A stretch of 64,000 nt of DNA from Vicinamibacterales bacterium (GTDB lineage: Bacteria; Acidobacteriota; Vicinamibacteria; Vicinamibacterales; UBA823). Shown piece by piece: positions 7,956-16,102 of this stretch. The notes beneath the pieces are model-generated. The model had not been told where the DNA came from, did not search any database, and saw only the letters and a program-made list of their open reading frames with translations. The stretch is from the NCBI GenBank assembly GCA_036012125.1, contig DASCOS010000025.1, positions 86,741 to 150,740 of the forward strand, read 5' to 3'. The position numbers and the translations under genes were made by a program. Each line of letters opens with the position of its first letter. The first letter of the stretch is position 1.

Positions 7956-8800
7956 GACGTACCTGCCTTTCCTCCCGGCCAACGAACGTCCGTCTTGCCC
8001 TCACGAAACCTCGCCTTAAGTTGACCGGAAGCCCGCCGTCCAGTCCCTCGGGGTCGACTTGGCGGATTCTTGTACATGTTGAGAAGGTCCGCGGCCGTCG
8101 CAGGGCCCTTCGAAGCGTCATAGAAACGGTAGTCGGCACCTCTAAACTCAAGAAACTCGCACATTTCGTGCAGACGGGAGTGCATCCGGAAACCTACCTG
8201 GTCAATCAGAGAATCTCCTAGGTTTTCAGGGTACTCCTCATAATTGGAGGTAAAGATAGTGGGTCGGCGCTCGTTATACCTCGTATTGACAATCAGGTTC
8301 AGCGTTTCGTCAACCCATTCAGAGGTCTTTTCAGCGCCAAGATCGTCCAGCACGAGAAGCTCGGATTCAATAACTGGCCGTAGTACATCCGATTCAGTCG
8401 CGCGAACCACCGGGTTATAGGTACTCCGGATGAGACGGAGCAATTCCCGTGTGTCATAGAAGAGTCCCCGCGCACCACTCCGCTGGATAACCGCTCGAAG
8501 AACAGCGACGGCTAGATGGGTCTTGCCAATGCCCGGCGGTCCGACAAAAAACAATCCCTGCTCAACCACTGGAAAGGCGTCGGTAAACGCCTGTGCCCGC
8601 ACTACAGCCTTCTGCAACTTTTCGTTTGGGTAGACAACAAACCCGTCGAGGCTACATTTCCGATACCTCGGTGGAATTCGTGCGTCGTCAAGCAACTTAC
8701 CGGAAAGTGCTTCTCGCCAGCAGTCGCATCGAACGACCTGCTGAACGCCCTCCGCCTCGACGGGTTTCCATCCGGTATCACCACAGTGTAGACAAGCCAT
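7952..8800 (-). CDS. DnaC/IstB-like ATPase, probable replicative helicase loader
   Basis: AAA+ protein of 282 residues. An N-terminal cysteine cluster (Cys3, Cys6, Cys25, Cys27) suggests a small zinc-binding module. Walker A is GPPGIGKTHL at 87-96 and Walker B LLVLDDLGAE at 148-157. A sensor-1-like IFTSNYEE follows. This architecture matches stand-alone DnaC/DnaI-type loaders that place DnaB on DNA; IstB from insertion sequences is less likely because no transposase is nearby. The C-terminal basic tail (SRPRGTGRRASG) is low complexity. It is coupled to hemW by a GTGA overlap, and hspR lies 102 bp upstream. Confidence 0.78.
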   Translation of the reverse strand: MACLHCGDTGWKPVEAEGVQQVVRCDCWREALSGKLLDDARIPPRYRKCSLDGFVVYPNEKLQKAVVRAQAFTDAFPVVEQGLFFVGPPGIGKTHLAVAVLRAVIQRSGARGLFYDTRELLRLIRSTYNPVVRATESDVLRPVIESELLVLDDLGAEKTSEWVDETLNLIVNTRYNERRPTIFTSNYEEYPENLGDSLIDQVGFRMHSRLHEMCEFLEFRGADYRFYDASKGPATAADLLNMYKNPPSRPRGTGRRASGQLKARFREGKTDVRWPGGKAGTS

Positions 8801-8902
8801 ATATTTCTAACACTCTTCGCCGGTAGGTAATAAGGCGCGCCACATTGTAGCGCGAACGGCGTGGGGGGCAATACGGAGATACCTGAGAACCGAGGAACCA
8901 GT

Positions 8903-9349
8903 TCAGGAACGTGATCGACTTGAGTTCTGTTCGCCACGGGCTGATGGGTCAGCAGGCCTCACTGAGGATGCACGGACAAGGTCAGTCGGCGAAGCTTTGA
9001 CCAAAGCCGTTCCAAGGCGCTGTTCCCAATCACCAAGACCTCTCTCGAGTTCCTGTTTCACATACGCGACGAATTCGTTAACCTCCAGCTGCATCTTTTC
9101 AATTTTTTCTCGCATGTTCAGAATAATTTCAACACCCGCCATGTTGACACCCAGGTCACGGGTCAATGCGAGTATTGTTTCCAGCTGCTCGAGGTCTTCT
9201 TCACCATACAGCCTTGTGTTTCCATCAGTACGAGACGGCTTGAGGAGACCCTCGCGCTCATACAGACGAAGGGTTTGCGGATGAATATTATATTTCTGCG
9301 CGACGGCGCTGATCATGTAGTGTGCTTCACTTGCTTGTGTCTTTGGCAT
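8903..9349 (-). CDS. hspR: MerR-family heat-shock repressor HspR
   Basis: A 148-residue MerR-type regulator. The N-terminal winged helix shows YMISAVAQKYNIHPQTLRLYEREGLL-type order (helix-turn-helix near 11-30, wing TDGNTRLYGEEDL). GVNMAGVEIIL and a long coiled-coil (about 85-125) follow for dimerisation. This is the HspR signature rather than a metal-sensing MerR: no C-terminal cysteine cluster is present. In actinobacteria HspR represses dnaK operons with DnaK as co-repressor. Its place directly after dnaK and dnaJ here supports the same feedback loop. I could not find a canonical HAIR operator in front of dnaK. Confidence 0.87.
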   Translation of the reverse strand: MPKTQASEAHYMISAVAQKYNIHPQTLRLYEREGLLKPSRTDGNTRLYGEEDLEQLETILALTRDLGVNMAGVEIILNMREKIEKMQLEVNEFVAYVKQELERGLGDWEQRLGTALVKASPTDLVRASSVRPADPSARGEQNSSRSRS

Positions 9350-9387
9350 GTCTACTCGCTCACACCGGGCGCGTCATGCACCAGGGT

Positions 9388-10470
9388 CTAAAAATCCTCA
9401 CGCACATTGCCCTCGTTGAGTTCGGCGAATTCGCGTAACAATGCCTTCGATCGCTCATCTACAACTCGTGGCAATACCAACTGGACCTCCACTACAAGAT
9501 CGCCAGCATGGTCACGATCCCGAAAATCCGGCACACCCCGACCACGCAGGCGGAAGCGCTGCCCCGACTGAGTACCAGGCGGAATTCTGATATTTCCACG
9601 GCCATCCAAGGTAGGCACCTCAATCTTCGCTCCCAGTGCGGCCTCATAAACCGCGACGGGTAACACGAGATGTAGGTCCTTTCCCTCGCGGGTAAACAGT
9701 GGGTGCGGCTCGACTTCAACCGTGAGATACAGGTCTCCGGATCTTCCACCGCGACGACCCACGTGCCCGCGCTTCGGCACTCTGACCCGTCCACCGTCGT
9801 CGACACCGGCTGGAATACGTACACGGACGGATTCCGAACCCTGGACCGCGCCGCTACCCTCGCACCGCAGACAAGCACGATGCTCTTGACGGCCAGAGCC
9901 TCCACAATGCACACAAGTCCGCGAAAAAACCATGTGCCCACGAACCCACCGCACCCTACCCGTACCACGACATGCAGCGCAGCGACCTTCGACCATTCGT
10001 AGCACGCCAGAGCCCCGACAGTCATCGCATCGATTAAGTCGGGCCACCGTCACCGCGCGTTCAGTCCCGCGCATCGACTCGTTGAAGCTAATTCGAATGG
10101 ACAGGTGTAAATCGGTCCCATCGGCCGCTACCCCATCTGCCCGGTCGTCGGTCCGCAAAACATCGGCAAAAAGATCACCGAATGTTGAAGCCGACTCACC
10201 CTCCGCAGAACCTGAGAAGTCAAATCCTTGAAACTCAAACGACGATTCGGGCAGGGTGTCGGTCAAGCTGCCGCGGCTGTCATAGCGCCGTCGTTGTTCG
10301 GGATCGCTGAGAACTTGATAGGCCTCGGTAACACGGCTAAAGACACTCGCTGAATTACGGTCACCTGGGTTGATACCGGGATGGTACTTGCGGGCGAGTC
10401 GGCGATAAGCACGCCTAACGTCGCTCAGTGTTGCGCTCCGCTCAAGACCGAGGATGATGTAGAGGTCCAT
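9388..10470 (-). CDS. dnaJ: DnaJ-family co-chaperone with HPG in place of HPD
   Basis: A 360-residue type I J-protein that should deliver substrates to DnaK. The J-domain spans 3-67, followed by a Gly/Phe-containing linker, four CxxCxGxG zinc repeats (about 135-205: CDDCRGSG, CAACRGTG, CVHCGGSG, CLRCEGSG) and the C-terminal substrate domains. The odd point is helix II-III: the loop reads HPGINPGD, so the usually invariant Asp after His30-Pro31 is Gly32. The codon GGT is plain in the sequence. GGGGAG lies 9 nt before ATG 10470. It is 31 bp downstream of dnaK and 38 bp upstream of hspR. It may be a specialised J-protein, with a canonical DnaJ elsewhere. Confidence 0.88.
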   Translation of the reverse strand: MDLYIILGLERSATLSDVRRAYRRLARKYHPGINPGDRNSASVFSRVTEAYQVLSDPEQRRRYDSRGSLTDTLPESSFEFQGFDFSGSAEGESASTFGDLFADVLRTDDRADGVAADGTDLHLSIRISFNESMRGTERAVTVARLNRCDDCRGSGVLRMVEGRCAACRGTGRVRWVRGHMVFSRTCVHCGGSGRQEHRACLRCEGSGAVQGSESVRVRIPAGVDDGGRVRVPKRGHVGRRGGRSGDLYLTVEVEPHPLFTREGKDLHLVLPVAVYEAALGAKIEVPTLDGRGNIRIPPGTQSGQRFRLRGRGVPDFRDRDHAGDLVVEVQLVLPRVVDERSKALLREFAELNEGNVREDF

Positions 10471-10501
10471 CAGTCAAGGCTCCCCTTTAGGCCTTAAAAC
10501 C

Positions 10502-12424
10502 TTATTTCTTTTCGTCCTCAACGACTTCGGCGTCAATCACATCTCCGTCGGAAGACGCATCCGCATTCGACGACGTGTCCGCCGTGGCCTCGGCATCAGG
10601 CGCCGGGGTCTCAGCCTCCTGACCTGCCTTATACAGCGTCTCAGCCGCTTTGTGCTGCGCCGTGTTCAATTTTTCCATTGCCTGCACAACTGCTTCAGTC
10701 TCACCACCCTCGAGCGCTTGTTTCACATCAGCGATCGCGGCTTCAACGGCGGACTTTTCAGTTTCCGAAAGTTTGTCACCACTGTCCTGCAGCATCCGCT
10801 CAGCCCCGTAAACGGCCTGGTCAGCCTTGTTGCGGGTCTCGATTTCTTCATGCTGCTTCTTATCGTCCTCAGCGTGCAGTTCAGCCTCTTTCATCATCTG
10901 ATCGACTTCTTCCTGCTTGAGACCGCCAGACGACGTAATCGTAATCTTTTGTTCCTTTCCTGTGCCTCGATCTTTTGCCGAAACGTTGACTATACCGTTC
11001 GCATCAATATCGAAAGCAACTTCAATCTGGGGTATGCCACGCGGTGCTGGTGGTAGACCCACGAGATGAAACTTGCCCAGGGTTCTATTATCGCGGGCCA
11101 AAGGCCGTTCTCCCTGCAGCACGTGCACCTCAACACTGGTTTGATTGTCAGCAGCCGTGGAGAACACCTCACTCTTATGAGTAGGGATAGTAGTGTTCCG
11201 TGAAATCAACGATGTAGAAACCCCGCCTAGCGTCTCTATGCCCAAAGAGAGCGGCGTCACATCAAGCAGCAGGAGATCTTTTACTTCACCCGCTAACACA
11301 CCGGCTTGGATAGCTGCGCCGACGGCCACTACTTCGTCCGGGTTGACACCTCGATGCGGCTCCTTGCCGAACAGCTCCTTAACGATCTCCTGAACCCTCG
11401 GCACGCGGGTCGACCCTCCAACCAGCACCACTTCGTCAATTTTCGACGCCTCCAGACCGGCATCAGCAAGTGCCTGTTTGACAGGACCAACAACCTTTTG
11501 AAGCAACTCCTCAACCAATTGTTCAAATTTCGCACGCGTTAACTTCATCGCTAAATGCTTTGGTCCAGACTGATCGGCCGTTATGAACGGCAAATTGATG
11601 TCGGTCTCCTTGACAGTCGAAAGTTCCGTCTTAGCCTTTTCTGCAGCCTCCTTGAGACGTTGGAGTGCCATACGATCCTTGCTTAGATCAATCCCTGTTT
11701 CTTTCCTGAATTCGGCAACGATCCAGTCGATAACGCGTTGATCGAGATTGTCTCCACCTAGGTGAGTGTCACCGTTCGTAGCTTTGACCTCTACAACCCC
11801 CTCGCCTACCTCCAGAATCGAAATGTCGAAGGTGCCGCCGCCAAAATCGAACACCGCGATCGTCTCGTCAGCCTTCTTGTCCAACCCGTAGGCCAAGGCA
11901 GCGGCTGTCGGCTCATTGACAATCCGCATCACCTCAAGACCAGCGATCTGGCCAGCATCTTTAGTGGCTTGCCGCTGGGCGTCATTGAAGTAGGCGGGTA
12001 CCGTGATGACAGCCTGCGTGACCTCCTGGCCAAGATAGGCCTCGGCAGCTTGTCGCAGTTTTTGGAGAACCATCGCTGAAATTTGCGGCGGGGTATACGG
12101 CTCGTCTCGACCACTGATTTTGATACGCACGTCGCCGTTGGATCCAGCAACAACCGAGTAAGGGACCATCGTCATCTCCTCGGTCACCTCGTCCGCTTTG
12201 CGCCCCATAAATCTCTTGATTGAAAAAACCGTGTTTTCTGGATTCGTCACGGCTTGGCGTTTCGCAACCTGTCCACTCAATCGCTCCTCGGCCGACGTGA
12301 AACCAACAACCGAGGGCGTCAGACGGTTCCCTTCGGGATTTGTGATAACCACAGGTTCGCCGCCCTCAATCACGGCGACAACCGAGTTTGTCGTGCCAAG
12401 GTCAATACCAATAATTTTGCTCAT
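10502..12424 (-). CDS. dnaK: molecular chaperone DnaK (Hsp70)
   Basis: Hsp70 of 640 residues: ATPase domain beginning [18 protein letters not shown], with [13 protein letters not shown] near 195 and [12 protein letters not shown] near 340, linker [19 protein letters not shown], then the substrate-binding domain and helical lid ending in an acidic tail ([10 protein letters not shown]). Start ATG 12424 has AAGGG 8 nt upstream; a GTG at 12433 is in frame but less likely. A consensus sigma-70 promoter lies at 12511-12539. dnaJ and hspR follow. grpE is not between them. Confidence 0.97.
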   Translation of the reverse strand: MSKIIGIDLGTTNSVVAVIEGGEPVVITNPEGNRLTPSVVGFTSAEERLSGQVAKRQAVTNPENTVFSIKRFMGRKADEVTEEMTMVPYSVVAGSNGDVRIKISGRDEPYTPPQISAMVLQKLRQAAEAYLGQEVTQAVITVPAYFNDAQRQATKDAGQIAGLEVMRIVNEPTAAALAYGLDKKADETIAVFDFGGGTFDISILEVGEGVVEVKATNGDTHLGGDNLDQRVIDWIVAEFRKETGIDLSKDRMALQRLKEAAEKAKTELSTVKETDINLPFITADQSGPKHLAMKLTRAKFEQLVEELLQKVVGPVKQALADAGLEASKIDEVVLVGGSTRVPRVQEIVKELFGKEPHRGVNPDEVVAVGAAIQAGVLAGEVKDLLLLDVTPLSLGIETLGGVSTSLISRNTTIPTHKSEVFSTAADNQTSVEVHVLQGERPLARDNRTLGKFHLVGLPPAPRGIPQIEVAFDIDANGIVNVSAKDRGTGKEQKITITSSGGLKQEEVDQMMKEAELHAEDDKKQHEEIETRNKADQAVYGAERMLQDSGDKLSETEKSAVEAAIADVKQALEGGETEAVVQAMEKLNTAQHKAAETLYKAGQEAETPAPDAEATADTSSNADASSDGDVIDAEVVEDEKK

Positions 12425-12510
12425 ATCCGACACCCTTACCCAGCACCGCCACCGACAGGTCTACTGTTCTAAACGGTCGAAGGCTAAATTAGTCAATTTA
12501 TATTAACGTT

Positions 12511-12539
12511 AGTATAAAATATGAGTATGTCATTGTCAA
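12511..12539 (-). promoter_or_regulatory. sigma-70-type promoter of the dnaK-dnaJ-hspR operon
   Basis: On the minus strand: TTGACA (12539-12534), 17-nt spacer, TATACT (12516-12511), near-perfect housekeeping consensus about 90 bp before dnaK. This agrees with repressor control by HspR rather than a heat-shock sigma factor. A direct repeat of ATACT spans the spacer and -10, and TTGAC recurs at 12496-12492. No CTTGAGT-N7-ACTCAAG inverted repeat is seen. Confidence 0.72.
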
Positions 12540-12605
12540 CTACTTTCAGAGCAAAATCACCTTAATCTCCTTAATTACATGCAAATCAATCACTTGTACC
12601 TCACG

Positions 12606-12614
12606 TGCTATAAT
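12606..12614 (+). promoter_or_regulatory. extended -10 promoter for the penicillin-binding protein gene
   Basis: TGC-TATAAT, a perfect extended -10, 65 bp before the chosen start codon, with no good -35 at the expected distance. It faces away from the dnaK promoter; the two core promoters are about 70 bp apart. Confidence 0.55.
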
Positions 12615-12679
12615 TTGGCTTTAGAGCGCTGAGAAAAATTTCAGCCTTGGCAAGGTGTTTCTCTCATAAGGGTAACTGG

Positions 12680-14929
12680 TTGCCTCGTTATCTCATTCGT
12701 ATCACTCGCAGGGCTAGCATAATCGCGATATTTGTCGGCATAGCGATTCTGGGGACTGTTAGCGGTGTCCTGTTCGCATTCGCTGGTGACCTTCCACAGA
12801 TCACTGCACTTGACGATTACGCCCCGAGTGTCATCACGCGCGTCTACGCAGCCAATGGAGAAGTGGTAACCGAATTTGCAACTCAGAGAAGGATTGTTAT
12901 TGCCTATGAGGATATGGCTCCACGCCTCCGAGAGGCGATCGTGGCGGCAGAGGACGGTGGTTTCAACAGCCATTTCGGAATTAGCATTCCCCGCCTCGCC
13001 ATCACGATTGTACGGGACATCATGAACCAGCGTCTTTATGGTGCGAGTACGATAACGCAGCAGCTAGCGCGCAATCTATTCCTAACCCTTGATAAGACCT
13101 GGGAGAGGAAAATTAAGGAACTCCTGCTCACCTTTCAGATCGAGAAGAGGTACACCAAGCGGGAAATTCTTACGATGTATTGCAACCAGGTTCTCTTCGG
13201 CCATGGCGCTTTCGGCGTTGAAGCCGCATCTAGGATGTACTTCGACAAATCAGCCGATGAACTCGACCTCGCCGAAGCCTCACTCCTCGCTGGCATCATT
13301 CAATTACCGGCACGACAGAGTCCTTTCGTTAACCTCGAACTGGCAAGCACGAGACGTAACTACGTTTTAGGAAGGATGGAGGATGACGGATACATAACAG
13401 CTGAGGAGGCTGCCATCGTAAGAAACACACCGATCGAGGTCACCGACCGACGAGGCGAGGCATCAATTGCACCATACTTCGTCGAGGAAGTCAGGCAGCA
13501 TCTCGAGAGTAATTACGGTGCTAAACAACTGTATGAGGGCGGTCTTTCAGTGCACACGACTCTAGACATCGGCCTTCAGCACGCCGCCAACGAAGCGGTA
13601 CGTGCGGGCCTCCACCGTCTTGATAAGCGGCGTGGCTTCCGCGGACCGATAGAGAACGTACTCGAAACCACCACTACATCGATCGAAGTCTATGAGCACC
13701 CTCAGTGGCGCCGCCCAACGACTCCTGGCGACCATGTGCCGGCCGTCGTCACCAGCGTTTCGGAAAACCAAATTGATTTTCGCCTCGGACGCTACAGCGG
13801 CACAATCGAACAAGATGGTTTTCGTTGGACTCGGAAATCAGCACCACAGTTCCTCAAGATCGGCGATCTCGTGCTCGTCGAAGTTTTATCAGTCAACAAC
13901 GAGGCCCTGACGCTCTCTGCCTCTCTCGACCAGGAACCGGTTGCAGAAGCTGCACTGATTGCCATTGAGAACCGCACGGGTCGTATCCTGGCCATGGTCG
14001 GCGGCTATAACTTCGAGCGAAGCAAGTTCAATCGAGCCGTGCAGGCTCAACGCCAACTCGGGTCACTGTTCAAGCCACTCCTTTACGCGACAGCCATCGA
14101 TCGAGGCTACACGCCGACATCAATTATCGTTGACGAACCTATTAGCTTTCCGGCCGGGCCGGACCAGCCTGAGTACGAGCCTCGCAACTATGACCTCGAG
14201 TTCGAAGGACCAGTAACACTCCGACATGCACTTGAAGATTCTCGAAACATTCCAGCGGTGCAAATGATGGCCGAATTGGGCCCTGAACAAGTCGTTGAGT
14301 ATGCCAAACGTATGGGCTTCGCTTCCGATCTTCCACCGTTTCTCTCGGTCGCACTCGGTGCAGCTGAGAGTACACTTTTGGAAATTACGACCGCCTATGC
14401 AATCTTCCCCAATCAAGGTGTTCGGCTCGAACCGTTTCAAGTGTTAAGGGTAATGGATCGGGATGGTAACACCATTGAAGACAATCGGCCTAGCGCGTAC
14501 GAGGCACTTCCCGCAGACACGTCATTCATCATGACAAGTCTGTTACGTGGCGTCGTGGAACGGGGAACGGGTCAGCAGGCAAAGGTGCTCGATTGGCCAC
14601 TTGCTGGGAAAACTGGAACAGTGGACGAATACACTGACGCGTGGTTTGTAGGATATGACCCGGATGTGACTGTTGGCGTGTGGGTCGGCCACGATCAGAA
14701 GATGACTTTAGGGCCACAAGAAGAGGGTGCTCGCGCAGCACTGCCAATCTGGATCGACTTTATGCGAGCTTACATTGGTGACAGAACAGATCGACCGGAA
14801 TTCCTTCAACCCGTAAACATCGTTCACTTGTCTGTTAATCGTCTGACCGGTGACATCACGGAACCTTCTGCGCCGGACGCCATCCGTGAAACGTTTATCG
14901 CGGGCACCGAGCCTAACATCACCTTCTAG
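12680..14929 (+). CDS. class A penicillin-binding protein (transglycosylase/transpeptidase, PBP1a type)
   Basis: Bifunctional peptidoglycan synthase anchored by one N-terminal membrane helix (about residues 12-34). The GT51 glycosyltransferase domain shows AAEDGGFNSHFG with catalytic Glu near 91, then GASTITQQLARN and KRYTKREILTMYCN. The transpeptidase has Ser462-x-x-Lys in LGSLFKP, SRNIPAV (SxN) and AGKTGT (KTG). From TTG 12680 it has 749 residues. This start is preferred because AAGGG sits 7 nt upstream; an in-frame TTG at 12647 has none. It is a single-gene unit divergent from dnaK and convergent with prfB. Which PBP1 subtype it represents cannot be settled by eye. Confidence 0.92.
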   Translation: MPRYLIRITRRASIIAIFVGIAILGTVSGVLFAFAGDLPQITALDDYAPSVITRVYAANGEVVTEFATQRRIVIAYEDMAPRLREAIVAAEDGGFNSHFGISIPRLAITIVRDIMNQRLYGASTITQQLARNLFLTLDKTWERKIKELLLTFQIEKRYTKREILTMYCNQVLFGHGAFGVEAASRMYFDKSADELDLAEASLLAGIIQLPARQSPFVNLELASTRRNYVLGRMEDDGYITAEEAAIVRNTPIEVTDRRGEASIAPYFVEEVRQHLESNYGAKQLYEGGLSVHTTLDIGLQHAANEAVRAGLHRLDKRRGFRGPIENVLETTTTSIEVYEHPQWRRPTTPGDHVPAVVTSVSENQIDFRLGRYSGTIEQDGFRWTRKSAPQFLKIGDLVLVEVLSVNNEALTLSASLDQEPVAEAALIAIENRTGRILAMVGGYNFERSKFNRAVQAQRQLGSLFKPLLYATAIDRGYTPTSIIVDEPISFPAGPDQPEYEPRNYDLEFEGPVTLRHALEDSRNIPAVQMMAELGPEQVVEYAKRMGFASDLPPFLSVALGAAESTLLEITTAYAIFPNQGVRLEPFQVLRVMDRDGNTIEDNRPSAYEALPADTSFIMTSLLRGVVERGTGQQAKVLDWPLAGKTGTVDEYTDAWFVGYDPDVTVGVWVGHDQKMTLGPQEEGARAALPIWIDFMRAYIGDRTDRPEFLQPVNIVHLSVNRLTGDITEPSAPDAIRETFIAGTEPNITF

Positions 14930-14952
14930 CCCCGACCAACCTTGGGTCACGT

Positions 14953-16084
14953 CTACTCGTCGTCTGCCGGCTTCCCTAACGTTCCAGAGGCCTTCTGCAT
15001 CAAATAGGCCTTGATAAAACCGTCGAGTTGCCCATCTAGCACACTGTCTACGTCGCCCACCTCCATCTTAGTCCTGTGGTCCTTGATCAACCGGTACGGA
15101 TGTAGCACGTAGCTCCGGATCTGGTTGCCAAATGCAATCTCTTTTTTCTCGCCACCGATTTGTTCCAGTTTAGCTTGCTGTTCTCTTAACTTCATATCGT
15201 AAAGTCGCGCGCGCAATACCTTCATGGCCGAGTCACGGTTGCGATGCTGCGACCGTTCGTTCTGACACGAAACAACAATACCAGTTGGAATGTGGGTGAT
15301 TCGTACAGCGGAATCAGTCACGTTCACGTGCTGACCACCGGCGCCACTTGAACGATAGGTGTCAATACGAAGGTCCTTGTCTTCGATCTCGACCTCAACG
15401 TCATCGGGTAATTCAGGCCAGACAAAAACAGAGGCGAACGAAGTATGTCGACGGCCTGCCTGGTCGTACGGAGAGATCCGCACAAGTCGATGCACACCGG
15501 CTTCGGCCAGTAGCAGGCCATAGGCATAATCACCGTTTACCGTCAATGTAACGCTTTTGATCCCAGCTTCGTCGCCCGGTTGGAGGTCGATTACTTCGCG
15601 GCTGAATCCACGCTGCTCAGTCCAACGCAGATAGAGTCGGAGCAGCATCTCAGCCCAATCCTGGGATTCAGTACCGCCAGCACCTGGATGAATTGTAAGA
15701 ATGGCACTCTTACGATCGTGCTCGCCACCTAGCATCCGCTTTATTTCAGCGGCCTCAACCTCAACGTTCAACTCATCGAGAGCTCGGTTTAGGTCATCAT
15801 CAACAGGCTCACCTTGCTCGGCCCAGTCAATTAGTACCGAGAGATCCTCGCTACGCTGCTGTAGTGAGTCGACGAGCACCCGATCATCCTTGAGCCTCCG
15901 CTGGCGCTGAAGCACACGCTGGGCCGCCATCTGGTCCTTCCAAAAGTCTGGCGCGGCCGCCTGGGATTCCAACTTGGCGAGTTCGCCCACTGAACTAGCA
16001 GCGTCAAAGATAACCCCGCAAATCCTTCGCCCGCTTAATTAAATCTTGATACCGAGAAAATTGTTCTTCACGCGTCGCAGACAC
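14953..16084 (-). CDS. prfB: peptide chain release factor 2, expressed by programmed +1 frameshift
   Basis: RF2 ends translation at UGA and UAA. The main frame (14953-16005) carries the GGQ catalytic motif in GAGGQHVN and the stop-recognition tripeptide as SPY in RISPYDQAGRRHTSF (usually SPF). Its first 26 codons lie in another frame: GTG 16084, with GAGGGAG just upstream, reads MSATREEQ through to DLRGYL and an in-frame TGA at 16006-16004. Ribosomes must slip +1 on CTT to read GAC and continue with DAASSVGELAKL. The total is about 376 residues. This is the classic autoregulatory prfB arrangement. An in-frame TAA a few codons upstream of GTG 16084 rules out a longer N-terminus. It lies 18 bp after lnt. 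Confidence 0.93.
16003..16019 (-). promoter_or_regulatory. prfB programmed +1 frameshift site
   Basis: Minus-strand order: CGGGG (internal Shine-Dalgarno-like element, 16018-16014), TTAT, slippery CTT (16009-16007), TGA (16006-16004), then C. It corresponds to the AGGGGG-TAT-CTT-TGA-C signal of E. coli prfB. High RF2 terminates at the TGA; low RF2 favours slippage, so the protein controls its own level. Confidence 0.92.
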
Positions 16085-16102
16085 ACTTGCTCCCTCTGGG
16101 TC

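Noticed and set aside
7952..8800. IstB of an insertion sequence
   Set aside because: No transposase gene or terminal repeats nearby; it is embedded between hemW and hspR and has a DnaC-loader layout.
9492..10025. 177-residue minus-strand frame inside dnaJ
   Set aside because: Shifted-frame shadow of the zinc-repeat region; the dnaJ frame has all family motifs.
12425..12640. HAIR operator for HspR in front of dnaK
   Set aside because: Only direct repeats of ATACT and TTGAC are present; no CTTGAGT-N7-ACTCAAG-type inverted repeat.
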